Origin: JALYXS01 sp051003795
Lineage (GTDB): Bacteria; Acidobacteriota; Terriglobia; Bryobacterales; Bryobacteraceae
Direction of reading: 5' to 3'
DNA length: 8,212 bases
Assembly (NCBI GenBank): GCA_051003795.1
Contig: JBPCKZ010000067.1
Coordinates: 1-8,212 of the forward strand
Shown: one piece after another, positions 1-6,580 of the stretch
Position numbering within the stretch: the first letter of the stretch is position 1
Layout: each line of letters opens with the position of its first letter
The notes under the pieces: model-generated
Told to the model about the DNA's origin: nothing
Databases searched by the model: none
The model's input: only the letters and a program-made list of their open reading frames with translations
Made by a program: the position numbers and the translations under genes

Positions 1-24
1 AAAAACATCAAAGAGCGCGGTGGA

Positions 25-318
25 TTGTGTTCTCAAACCAAAAAAGCGGGCGGCTCGCGCCGCCTAAAACGAAAACCGGACAGATCACGTGTTAATAGAA
101 CCGGACAACTTGACTTGTTAACAACAGCTGCGGAATCTTCCGGCAACGCTTCACGCCGCCCCCCACCATTGCCCACATGGATTTCCCGGGGTTTCGATTG
201 CATCCGCTCAAGGGCGAGAATGAAAGGCTTTTGGGCCGTTACAGTACGCGCCAACTGGCGGGTGATTTTTCGTTTTGAAGACGGCGCTGAGGACGTTGAT
301 TATGTCGATTACCACTGA
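25..318 (+). pseudogene. higB: HigB-family (RelE/ParE fold) toxin, frameshifted remnant
   Basis: This is the remains of a HigB-type toxin, normally an mRNA interferase of about 92 residues that cleaves transcripts at the ribosome. The C-terminal part reads in one frame from about 220 to the stop at 316-318 and carries the family ending: KGFWAVTV, then NWRVIFRFEDG, then DVDYVDYH. The preceding family segment, MDFPGFRLHPLKG, is encoded at 177-215 but in a different frame, so there is a frameshift at about 210-222. Further upstream, DRSRVN and LRNL-like pieces, which resemble the N-terminal half, fall in yet other frames, so at least one more indel lies between about 125 and 175. The single open frame from 25 joins these pieces out of register and is unlikely to make active toxin. 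A HigA-type gene starts directly downstream, which is the usual higBA order. Assignment rests on recalled family motifs, not a search. Confidence 0.65.
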
Positions 319-369
319 AAGGAACCAGCCCGTGAACATGAAAATCCGCCGCATCCCGGCGTTGTCGTA

Positions 370-612
370 TTGCGGGAGTGCATTGAGCCTATGGGCTTGA
401 CGATCACGGACGCCGCCCAAGCCCTCGGCGGGACGCGCAACACGCTTTCGGAACTCGTAAACGGGAAGCGCGGCATATCTCCCGAAATGGCCGTCAGGAT
501 ATCCAAGGCTTTCGGAGGCACGGAACAAGGCTGGCTTGGGCAAAAGGCCCAGTACGACCTTGCCCGCGTCCCACGCGACCGGCTCAAACTCAAGCGGCTC
601 GAATTGGTGTAA
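370..612 (+). CDS. higA: HigA-family antitoxin (XRE-type helix-turn-helix), N-terminus lost by frameshift
   Basis: This encodes a HigA-type antitoxin, which neutralises HigB and represses the higBA promoter through its helix-turn-helix. Residues 10-50, counted from the TTG at 370, form the HTH core: LTITDAAQALGGTRNTLSEL, then VNGKRGISPEMAVRISKAFGG. The C-terminal tail, GWLGQKAQYDLARV, is also typical of the family. The expected start is the ATG at 338 (or GTG at 332), 14-20 bases after the toxin stop, with a GAAAGGA Shine-Dalgarno at 316-322. That ATG is out of frame: restoring one A in the AAAA run at 341-344 would give M-K-N-P-P-H-P-G, the usual HigA N-terminus, and a protein of about 91 residues. 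As it stands, translation would have to begin at TTG 370 or ATG 391, so the gene may be a pseudogene or may make a shortened repressor. Its toxin partner is also broken. Confidence 0.8.
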   Translation: MRECIEPMGLTITDAAQALGGTRNTLSELVNGKRGISPEMAVRISKAFGGTEQGWLGQKAQYDLARVPRDRLKLKRLELV

Positions 613-691
613 GAACACGCGCCGAATCATTTTCGCGCGTATCGCCGCGACCGGCGCGCCCGCAGCAGTGGGCGGGTGTCAGGGACAGCGG

Positions 692-868
692 ATGGCTCAA
701 ACGTTTGAACACGACGTCAAGGTCCGTTTCACAAAGGGTCCTTTGTGCAACGAGCGCAGAAGCTGGTTGAGCGCTCTCCTGCGGCTCGAGAGTCGGCGAT
801 TGACTCTGCTTGGAGGCTTTCCTTTCATCGCGAACTCTCGGGCTCACGTTCGTCGAGTTGCCGCCTAA
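692..868 (+). CDS. Possible small ORF, 58 residues, unknown
   Basis: This is an open frame with an ATG at 692 preceded by AGGGA at 681-685, a reasonable Shine-Dalgarno spacing of six bases. The product starts MAQTFEHDVKVRF and ends AHVRRVAA. I recognise no domain, signal peptide or membrane segment. Third-position GC is only moderately raised, so coding is uncertain. Its TAA stop (866-868) lies inside the GCCTAAC arm of an attC-like hairpin, a position typical of integron cassette ORFs. Two palindromes (697-708 and 730-747) fall inside the frame, which could equally mean this is a regulatory region rather than a gene. Confidence 0.2.
   Translation: MAQTFEHDVKVRFTKGPLCNERRSWLSALLRLESRRLTLLGGFPFIANSRAHVRRVAA
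697..708. repeat. 12-bp perfect palindrome
   Basis: TCAAACGTTTGA is its own reverse complement. It lies 85 bases after the antitoxin stop, with its centre 36 bp from the centre of the next palindrome. It could be an operator half or a full site, but no gene with a clear promoter sits next to it. Confidence 0.4.
730..747. repeat. 18-bp palindrome, 8-bp arms with a 2-base centre
   Basis: Perfect arms CACAAAGG and CCTTTGTG are separated by GT. The symmetry fits a dimeric regulator site or a tight DNA hairpin. There is no following T-run on either strand, so an intrinsic terminator is unlikely. Function is unknown. Confidence 0.45.
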
Positions 869-912
869 CGCCGTTGCGATCAACTGCGGCGCAAGGTGCA
901 GTCAGGCAGCGC
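860..912. repeat. Imperfect hairpin resembling an integron attC site
   Basis: The left arm GCCGCCTAAC (860-869) pairs imperfectly with the right arm GTCAGGCAGCGC (901-912). Inside lies a second stem, CGCCG with CGGCG plus TTG with CAA. The left arm matches the attC R'' consensus RYYYAAC exactly (GCCTAAC). The right arm, GTCAGGC, misses the GTTRRRY consensus by one base (C for T at the third position). The length of about 53 bp is just below the usual attC range. Small ORFs end on both flanks. It could be a degraded attC site or a chance imperfect hairpin; no integrase is visible. Confidence 0.2.
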
Positions 913-1105
913 CCTGCAAGAGAATTCGGTGTCCGGTGGTGCCACTCGTGATAGCGACGCTGCTTCCTCGCGCGACGAATGAGGCTGCCATTAGCAGATT
1001 CTCCTCGCTCGCACCGCTGACGAGCACCATATCGGTACCGCGCTGCGACGCCGCTCGCGATCCGGGGGACCCGTACCACAGACTGAACTTGCCGTAGGGG
1101 TTCAT
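902..1105 (-). CDS. Small ORF, 67 residues, unknown, with strong ribosome binding site
   Basis: This is an open frame beginning MNPYGKFSLWYGSPGS and ending GHRILLQGAA. I do not recognise it. The start is well supported: GGAGGA lies five bases upstream of the ATG, the best Shine-Dalgarno in the window. The start codon also overlaps the stop of an upstream in-strand frame as ATGA (1102-1105), the classic arrangement for translational coupling. Third-position GC is clearly higher than at position two, as expected for coding DNA in this genome. The composition is small-residue and Ser/Gly/Ala rich, with no cysteines and no evident signal peptide or membrane helix. It ends just short of an attC-like hairpin. 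It may be a real small protein or the tail of a decayed larger gene. Confidence 0.4.
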   Translation of the reverse strand: MNPYGKFSLWYGSPGSRAASQRGTDMVLVSGASEENLLMAASFVARGSSVAITSGTTGHRILLQGAA

Positions 1106-1251
1106 GAATGTCCTCCGAGCGGTACAAGTGGGGCCCCAGGCTGCGCCCCCGTGCTTGTCTCGACAAGAATCCTTTTGTCGGGCCGAGTCTCAAGTTGGGT
1201 AAGATTTAAAACGCTCACCGAGCCAGTAAAATCAAGGCGCCCGTGTTTCAC
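1102..1251 (-). CDS. Possible small ORF, 49 residues, upstream partner of the 67-residue ORF
   Basis: This is an open frame from a GTG at 1249-1251 to a TGA at 1102-1104, reading KHGRLDFTGSVSVLNLTQLE and later RPDKRILVETSTG. The frame stays open upstream, without an ATG, as far as a TGA near 1295. Codon composition is protein-like but third-position GC is close to neutral, and no good Shine-Dalgarno precedes the GTG. The main support is the ATGA overlap with the better-supported ORF downstream. It may be a remnant of a longer gene that has lost its 5' end. No family is recognised. Confidence 0.25.
   Translation of the reverse strand: MKHGRLDFTGSVSVLNLTQLETRPDKRILVETSTGAQPGAPLVPLGGHS
1154..1167. 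repeat. 14-bp palindrome, 6-bp arms
   Basis: CTTGTC, a TC centre, then GACAAG. A further TTGTC follows at 1174-1178, so the GACAAG arm could alternatively pair with it across a short loop, giving two mutually exclusive small hairpins. Function is unknown; it may be incidental, because it lies inside a possible small ORF. Confidence 0.25.
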
Positions 1252-1273
1252 AATCTCAGTATCAAAATCTACC

Positions 1274-1315
1274 CGCCCGGCCCGCGCCGTTCATGACGTT
1301 GGGAGTGGCCGGGCG
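1274..1315 (-). terminator. GC-rich inverted repeat, possible terminator of the minus-strand operon
   Basis: Perfect 9-bp arms, CGCCCGGCC (1274-1282) and GGCCGGGCG (1307-1315), flank a 24-base loop about 65 bases beyond the TonB receptor stop. Read on the minus strand, the stem is followed by GGTAGATTTTGAT, which has only a short T-run. A weak or factor-assisted terminator is plausible. The long loop and poor U-tract make this uncertain. Confidence 0.3.
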
Positions 1316-1379
1316 CGGAATGCGCACTGTGCAAATCCAGACCAATGTTCGACGGCGGCATGGTCGTGGGCGCATAACA

Positions 1380-4300
1380 TCAAAAGTAAATCTTCAGCGC
1401 CAATTGAATCTGCCGCGAAGTCCGCTGGTACACCGTCGGGCTTCCCGCGCTGGTGATCTTCCCAACCCCAATAAATCCGATGCTCGCATTCGGGTTATTG
1501 AACTGCGGCGTGTTCAAGGCGTTGAACGCTTCCGCCCGCAATTCGATCCGCCGCTTTTCGCCGAACCGGAAGCTCTTGAACAGCGATAAATCGATCTGCT
1601 TCGTTCCCGGTCCGTAGAGAATGTTGCGGCCCGAGTTTCCAAACGTGAACGGCGGCGGCGCGACGAACGCCGAAGCGTCGAACCAATGGTCGATCGACCG
1701 CTGGCCCGAGGGCAGTTCGCCCGATGCGATGCGGTTCGGAAACTGCGTGCCGCTGCCCGTATTCAAGTTGCTGGTCTGCATGACCGGCGTGAATGGCAAG
1801 CCCGTTTGAAATATCGCGATATTGTTCAACTGCCATCCGCCCGCGATCCAATCGACCGCCCTCGGTGCGTCGTTCAATAAGAGTTTCCCCTTGCCGACGG
1901 GCAACTCATAAGTACCGCTAACGGTAACTTTGTGCCGCACGTCGAAGGTGGAACTGCCGCGCTGCGCCGCCAGATCGCGGGAGTTCTGAATCGGGCTGTT
2001 GCTCGATTCGCCGCTGGTGTCGTCGATGCTGTGCGCCCACGTCCAGGACGCGGAAAAGCGGACGCTGCCGACGCGCCGCTCGAATGTCGATTGCAACGAA
2101 TTGTAGATCGAATTGCCCCACGGCACCACGCCCGTCGAGTCGCTCAAATTCGGATACGGCCGGCGGTTCACGACGGGGCCGGGGCCGGGAGCAGCCTGAT
2201 TGATATTGAGTCCGACAACATCCACGTACGTCCCTTTGCCGCCCACGTAGGCGACCGAGGCCACCATGTTCGCTCCGAACTCGTGTTGAATATTGACGTT
2301 CCATTCGTACATGGTCGAGGTCTTTCCATCTTGCGGCCAATAATAAAATCCACTGCCCCGCACGGGCCACACTTGGGGCCGGGCGGCCGGAAATCCGGCG
2401 GAAATGGGAACGGCGGCCGCAAAGTTCGCCGAATCGTTCGTCGTAACCAGGGTGCCGCTGAAGGGCGCGTTTTTCGCGAGCGAATTCCCCGACGTTACGG
2501 TCTTGAAGCTATAGAAAATTCCGCCGCCCGCGCGAATCACCGTCTTCGGAGTCAGCGTGTACGCCAGACCGAGGCGCGGCCCGAACTGCAGCGGGCATCC
2601 TTCCAAAACCGAGTCGCCTTGAAACGGAGCCGTGCCTACGGGGACCAGCGTTCCGCCATTATCCGGGACGAATCCGGAGAGCCGATTATGCCGCTCTTTC
2701 CACGCCGTAATGGAATCGTTTCGCAGCCCCAAGTTCACCGAAAGTTTCGCATTCACGCGCCAGTTATCCTGCACGTACCAGCTATAGTAAAACCGCTGCA
2801 AGCTGAAAAATTTGGTCACGTCCAGCCGTGAGCCGATCGGACGTCCCAGCAGAAAATCCGCCAAGCCGAAACCCGTGTAATTGCCGCTAAAATTGAAACT
2901 GCCGTTCGGCGCGCCGGGCGAGAAGAACGCGAAACGCCGCGACATGTAATCGAAACCGAACTTCAGCTCGTGCCGGTCGTGCACCCAGCTGAAAGCGTTA
3001 TCGATCTCCCAGTTGTTGTTGATTTTTTGCAAACTACCGGCCCCATCGCCGAGGCCCGTCAAGCCGCTGATGGTGGTGGTGCTCAACCCGGGAGTGGCGC
3101 CGTGCGCATTCGCGTTGGGAATTCCGAGATCTTCCGCGAGCGTCGGAAATTTTGTATCGGAATCGTAAATGCCCTGAATCAATCGTGAGTATCCGAGGCG
3201 AAGCTCATAGTATTTCGCGGGGCCAATGGAGCGGCCGTAACCCAGTACCGCCTGCTTGCTCGGGATCAGCACGCGCCCCGGACGGCCCGGACCCGTCCCC
3301 ACCGCGGGCTCCGGCAAGTTCCCCGGATTAAACGTGTCGGCGCTCTCCCAGCTATACCGTCCAAAGATCGCAGAGTTGTTGGTTCTATAATCCACGCGGG
3401 TGTCGAACTGGTCCACCTGATTGGTCTGGACTGGATTGTATAGAAAATTATTGATCGATCCGGGCAGATTCGGCTGCGGATACAACGCGAGCAGGCGCGC
3501 GGCCGTCGGATCGATCGCGGAAGGCGGGATAACGTTTCCCGGAAACAGTGCATTAGTGCGAGGGTCCTTGAGCACCGTTTTCGGAAGCAGCGAGGAGAAG
3601 TCGCCATTGCGAAAGGCCGGAATGGGAACGCTGCTCAGGAACGTCTGCGCTTGCCGGACGCGCTTGCCTTCGTAATCCGCGAAAAAAAACAGCTTGTCTT
3701 TGCCGTTGAACACATGCGGCACAACTACCGGGCCGCCAAGATTGAATCCGAATTGGTTCAGTTTGAACGGCGGGATCGCTTGCGACGGGGAATCGAAAAA
3801 ATTCTTGGCGTCGAATGCCGAATTGCGCAGGAATTCGTAAGCGGTGCCGTGCAGCTCGTTTGTGCCGGACTTATACGTCACGTTGATAATGCCCTGTCCG
3901 CCTCCGTACGCGGCCGGCGCGGAACTGGTCTGCACCTTGAATTCGTAGATCGAATCGACGGGCGGGAAGAAAATCAAAACTCCGGCATCGGTATCCACGC
4001 TGTTGATGCCGTCGATGAGATACGTCACGTCTTCCACGGGAGCGCCGTTGATCACCGCGCCGTTCGTCCCCCGCCCGCTGGTGTAGCCGAGCAGCCCCGA
4101 CGCGCCTCCCACTCCCGTCAGCACGCCAGGAGCAAGCTGCACGAGCTGCGTGAAATTGCGTGTGTTCAAGGGCAGGTCCGTAATTTCTTTCGCCGCGCGA
4201 ACCTGGCCGATCTCGGATGTTTCGGTCTCAATCGTGGCCGGTGTCGCGGAAACACTGACTTGTTCGTTGACCGAGCCGAGCTCGAGCGGAAAATCCGCTT

Positions 4301-4586
4301 GCACGCGCTGACTCACGCCCACGGTCACGTCGGCGCTCTTCTCGCGGAAGCCGGGTTGGCGAATCGTGACCGTGTAGCGCCCAGGTTGAAGCGGCAAAGA
4401 ATTGTATTCGCCGCTTGCCGAAGTCGTTACCTCGCGCGTTACGTTCGTCGAAGCGCTGCGGATCTCGACCGTTGCGCCCGACACGGGAGCTTTTTGCGGA
4501 TCGGTAATTAACCCTGAGATTGTCCCAAGCTCGAACTGCGACCACGCGGGCGCGCACGCTAACAAGCAAATCAAGGTAAATTTCAT
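1380..4586 (-). CDS. TonB-dependent outer-membrane receptor, Oar-like, with carboxypeptidase-regulatory domain
   Basis: This encodes a 1068-residue outer-membrane transporter of the acidobacterial Oar-like TonB receptor type, which takes up a large or scarce substrate using TonB energy. Residues 1-17 (MKFTLICLLACAPAWSQ) form a signal peptide. About 20-100 is a carboxypeptidase-regulatory-like fold (GTISGLITDPQKAPVSGATV, then LPLQPGRYTVTIRQPGF). About 105-245 covers the plug region, with LPLNTRNFTQLVQLAPGV, DGINSVDTD and INVTYKSGTNELHG. The rest is a beta-barrel ending in RQIQLALKIYF, with the terminal aromatic residue expected of an outer-membrane barrel. The start is the ATG at 4586, because the signal peptide begins there and it overlaps the upstream stop as TAATG. 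The same frame stays open 92 codons further, but that extension is arginine-rich and lies over the upstream gene. There is no clear Shine-Dalgarno, so coupling is likely. The substrate cannot be told from sequence. Length is normal and the frame intact. Confidence 0.93.
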   Translation of the reverse strand: MKFTLICLLACAPAWSQFELGTISGLITDPQKAPVSGATVEIRSASTNVTREVTTSASGEYNSLPLQPGRYTVTIRQPGFREKSADVTVGVSQRVQADFPLELGSVNEQVSVSATPATIETETSEIGQVRAAKEITDLPLNTRNFTQLVQLAPGVLTGVGGASGLLGYTSGRGTNGAVINGAPVEDVTYLIDGINSVDTDAGVLIFFPPVDSIYEFKVQTSSAPAAYGGGQGIINVTYKSGTNELHGTAYEFLRNSAFDAKNFFDSPSQAIPPFKLNQFGFNLGGPVVVPHVFNGKDKLFFFADYEGKRVRQAQTFLSSVPIPAFRNGDFSSLLPKTVLKDPRTNALFPGNVIPPSAIDPTAARLLALYPQPNLPGSINNFLYNPVQTNQVDQFDTRVDYRTNNSAIFGRYSWESADTFNPGNLPEPAVGTGPGRPGRVLIPSKQAVLGYGRSIGPAKYYELRLGYSRLIQGIYDSDTKFPTLAEDLGIPNANAHGATPGLSTTTISGLTGLGDGAGSLQKINNNWEIDNAFSWVHDRHELKFGFDYMSRRFAFFSPGAPNGSFNFSGNYTGFGLADFLLGRPIGSRLDVTKFFSLQRFYYSWYVQDNWRVNAKLSVNLGLRNDSITAWKERHNRLSGFVPDNGGTLVPVGTAPFQGDSVLEGCPLQFGPRLGLAYTLTPKTVIRAGGGIFYSFKTVTSGNSLAKNAPFSGTLVTTNDSANFAAAVPISAGFPAARPQVWPVRGSGFYYWPQDGKTSTMYEWNVNIQHEFGANMVASVAYVGGKGTYVDVVGLNINQAAPGPGPVVNRRPYPNLSDSTGVVPWGNSIYNSLQSTFERRVGSVRFSASWTWAHSIDDTSGESSNSPIQNSRDLAAQRGSSTFDVRHKVTVSGTYELPVGKGKLLLNDAPRAVDWIAGGWQLNNIAIFQTGLPFTPVMQTSNLNTGSGTQFPNRIASGELPSGQRSIDHWFDASAFVAPPPFTFGNSGRNILYGPGTKQIDLSLFKSFRFGEKRRIELRAEAFNALNTPQFNNPNASIGFIGVGKITSAGSPTVYQRTSRQIQLALKIYF

Positions 4587-5683
4587 TAACGGTGCCCGGC
4601 CCGGACCGGCTTGCCATCGCGGAAATCGATCTCGATCAGTTTTTCGCTCGTCGGAATGCGCGCCACCACCTGTTTCGTGTTGCTGTCGATCACGGCGCCG
4701 CCATCGGGATACGCGTAGTGTCCATCGAGGCCGAACGAAATCCAGCCCGGATGGGGCCGCTCGCTGGGATCCTTGAACAGCGGGATATCGACCACGTGCT
4801 TGGGCGGCATCGACGTGACATCGTAAACGTACACGTAACCGTAAACGCCATCCACCATCCAAATTTCCTTCTGATCGGGGCGCAAATTGATGCCGTGGCT
4901 CATCGTGCTATGCGGCTTTTTCGCCGGTGGATTCGGAATCTGCGCGAGCCGCGATTCCGGGGTGTGCGCCTCCACCCGGTAGAGCATCTTCCCGCCCCAT
5001 TGATTACCGGTGCGCACGGCGCCCACTTCGAATCCGAGCAGCCAATCGATATTCGCGAACGCGAGTTTTTCGTCGTTCGTAACGGCAAAGGGCCGCAATC
5101 CTTTCGTGAACGGGCCGATTTTGCCGATCAATTTATTGGTTTGCGTAGCGGCGATGTAGAGGTATGGAACGGTCAGGACGGCCACGTAGACGCGTGTTCC
5201 GTCGGGATTCATCCAGGTGTTGTGAGGCCCAATTCCGAGGATCGGATGTTCCTTATATTCCTTTCCGTGCGTAACGGGGATCTTTGCTTTCGGGTCGCCG
5301 GTGGCGGCGTCGAGCACCCACCAACTTTCGCCATCGCGTAATGGCAGGTAGATGGTTTTTCCGTCGGGAGTCATGGCCTGGCTGTCGGCGTAGCCGTCGC
5401 TGTAGTGGCGGCGCCAGTCGATCTTGTCGGTGGCGAGATCGATGCACAGCAGCTCGTCTTTCAGATTGGAAGTGAGATACAGTTTACCGAGTTGCACGCT
5501 TGCGGAGATGCCTTTGTAATCGGCGGTGTCCGGAACCGGAACTTTTCGCAGGAGCTTGTGCGAATCGTCGATGTCGTAAACGCTGTAGCCGGATTTATCG
5601 GCGACGTATAACAATCGCTTGACGCCGTCGGCGCCGAACAGCGCGGGGAGCGAAATGGCGAGAGCTAGAAAATGAATTCGCAT
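4586..5683 (-). CDS. Secreted YVTN/YncE-type beta-propeller protein
   Basis: This encodes a 365-residue exported protein. A signal peptide at residues 1-18 (MRIHFLALAISLPALFGA) is followed by repeated blade-like units: RLLYVADKSGYSVYDID (23-39), LGKLYLTSNLKDELLCIDLA (65-84), TPDGKTIYLPLRDG (105-118), NPDGTRVYVAVLTVPYLYIA (159-178), TNDEKLAFANIDWLLGFEV (202-220), EIWMVDGVYGYVYVYDVT (273-290) and LDGHYAYPDGGAVID (319-333). These match the YVTN/cytochrome-cd1-like propeller pattern of [PDG]-hydrophobic strand-LxV/YxxD. Such proteins usually act as periplasmic binding or scaffolding platforms; no catalytic residues are evident. I chose ATG 5683 because the signal peptide starts there; an in-frame extension of 26 residues to 5761 runs over the preceding gene. 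It starts 31 bp after that gene and ends in a TAATG overlap with the TonB receptor, suggesting a functional partnership, perhaps as a surface or periplasmic accessory. That role is inferred. Confidence 0.85.
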   Translation of the reverse strand: MRIHFLALAISLPALFGADGVKRLLYVADKSGYSVYDIDDSHKLLRKVPVPDTADYKGISASVQLGKLYLTSNLKDELLCIDLATDKIDWRRHYSDGYADSQAMTPDGKTIYLPLRDGESWWVLDAATGDPKAKIPVTHGKEYKEHPILGIGPHNTWMNPDGTRVYVAVLTVPYLYIAATQTNKLIGKIGPFTKGLRPFAVTNDEKLAFANIDWLLGFEVGAVRTGNQWGGKMLYRVEAHTPESRLAQIPNPPAKKPHSTMSHGINLRPDQKEIWMVDGVYGYVYVYDVTSMPPKHVVDIPLFKDPSERPHPGWISFGLDGHYAYPDGGAVIDSNTKQVVARIPTSEKLIEIDFRDGKPVRAGHR

Positions 5684-5714
5684 CGCCGGAATGTTATCAC
5701 AGCGAGGCGGCGAG

Positions 5715-6131
5715 TCAGCCCGAGATAACCTGCGCGCCGAGAGTGGCGAGCTCGATGTCACCGACCTGCGGCAATCCGCTCACCGCGACGGCACCCACGA
5801 CTTTGCCTTCCTTCCAAACCGGCACGCCGCCGCCCCAACCGACGAACCGCGAATCGCCGAAGTAGGCGATGTCGAAACCCTTCTCCGGGTCGCGCGCTTT
5901 CTCGCCGATCTCTTTGGTTGGCTTGCGCTCCCGCGCGGCCGTGTAGGCTTTATTCATTGCGATGCGGATCGACGAAAGCGGCGCGCCATCCATCCTGGCA
6001 AAGCAAATAAGCTCGCCGTGAGAATCCGCGACGGCGATTACCGCGGCCCGATTCCGCCGAACGGCTTCCGCCGCGATCAAATCGATCGCGCGTTTCGCTT
6101 CCGCATACTCAATCGTTGGATTTGCAATCAT
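5715..6131 (-). CDS. HbpS/GlcG-family small haem-binding-like protein
   Basis: This encodes a 138-residue single-domain protein of the GlcG/HbpS family (PF03928). Members include the Streptomyces haem-binding HbpS and GlcG-type proteins of glycolate and diol-utilisation clusters; the biochemical role is mostly unsettled. The family signatures are clear: an N-terminal helix (EYAEAKRAIDLIAAEA), then AVIAVADSHGELICFARMDGAPLSSIRIAMNKAYTAA as two pieces (residues 30-48 and 49-66), a loop with GFDIAYFGDSRFVGWGGG (85-102), and PVWKEGKVVGAVAVSG (104-119) near the C-terminus. No signal peptide is present, so a cytoplasmic location is likely. The start at 6131 overlaps the preceding stop as TGATG and matches the family N-terminus; the frame is open further upstream only as an arginine-rich antisense-like extension. 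Finding it between two exported envelope proteins, rather than in a glycolate operon, is unusual. Haem binding is not demonstrable from the sequence. Confidence 0.88.
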   Translation of the reverse strand: MIANPTIEYAEAKRAIDLIAAEAVRRNRAAVIAVADSHGELICFARMDGAPLSSIRIAMNKAYTAARERKPTKEIGEKARDPEKGFDIAYFGDSRFVGWGGGVPVWKEGKVVGAVAVSGLPQVGDIELATLGAQVISG

Positions 6132-6580
6132 CAAGAAGACTTCTGGAGGTGCACGCCCCCGTTCACGGTGGTCAGCCGCAGAGGCGCTCCGCCGCCGTTC
6201 AAATCCCTGCTGACCTGGCGCTGCCGCTTCTCCGTGATCAATTCCGCGAAATCGCCATGGACACCGCCGTTCACCGTGCTCGCATCCAAGTGCGCCGCAT
6301 AGCCGGCCGGCATCTCCACATGAACGCCGCCATTCTGCGTCTTGACGTCCAGTCCCGCGCCGTCCCACCGATTGCCCGCTAACTCTACGTGCACCCCGCC
6401 ATTTTGCGTCTGGCCCTTCACGTTACCGGCGACTTGCGTGAGATGCACGCCTCCATTCTGAGTCGCGAATTCGATATTCCCGCGCACATGGTCGATCTTG
6501 ATTCCTCCATTGTGCGCCGTGAGGTTCAAGTCCGTCTGCCGCGGGACAAACACCTCGTAAGAGACACTCCACGGCTTTCC
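6131..6580 (-). repeat. Coding repeat encoding NGGV/I motifs
   Basis: Within the DUF4097-like gene the minus strand repeats a core close to CAGAATGGCGGCGTGCAC at irregular intervals of 54-69 bases. The codons for the motif are similar but not identical (AAT/AAC, GGC/GGA/GGG), so the repeats look old and maintained at protein level rather than recently duplicated. Confidence 0.55.

Larger units (their letters stand above)
613..1379. other. Gene-poor interval with small ORFs, palindromes and an attC-like hairpin
   Basis: No recognisable protein family is found on either strand over these roughly 770 bases. Several open frames of 60-120 codons occur, but most are arginine-rich, as expected of non-coding frames in GC-rich DNA. 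What can be supported is listed separately: a plus-strand small ORF (692-868), a coupled pair of minus-strand small ORFs (902-1251), palindromes at 697-708, 730-747 and 1154-1167, an imperfect hairpin at 860-912, and a GC-rich inverted repeat at 1274-1315. The interval separates the decayed toxin-antitoxin module from the converging minus-strand operon. Confidence 0.6.

Noticed and set aside
590..883. 97-codon minus-strand open frame
   Set aside because: No family resemblance and no ribosome binding site. It overlaps the end of the antitoxin gene.
825..1193. 122-codon minus-strand open frame in the gene-poor interval
   Set aside because: It is arginine-rich and lacks a Shine-Dalgarno. It overlaps the 67-codon frame, which has better coding signals.
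1932..2831. 299-codon open frame on the plus strand
   Set aside because: It is antisense to the TonB receptor barrel, arginine-rich, and has no recognisable domain.
3651..4511. 286-codon open frame on the plus strand
   Set aside because: It is antisense to the plug and regulatory domains of the receptor. Its composition is that of a shadow frame.
4587..4862. 92-codon N-terminal extension of the TonB receptor frame
   Set aside because: It overlaps the end of the propeller gene in another frame, is very arginine-rich, and would bury the signal peptide that begins at 4586.
6132..6368. 79-codon upstream extension of the HbpS-like frame
   Set aside because: It overlaps the DUF4097-like gene, is arginine- and glycine-rich, and exceeds the family length. 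The TGATG start at 6131 fits the family N-terminus.
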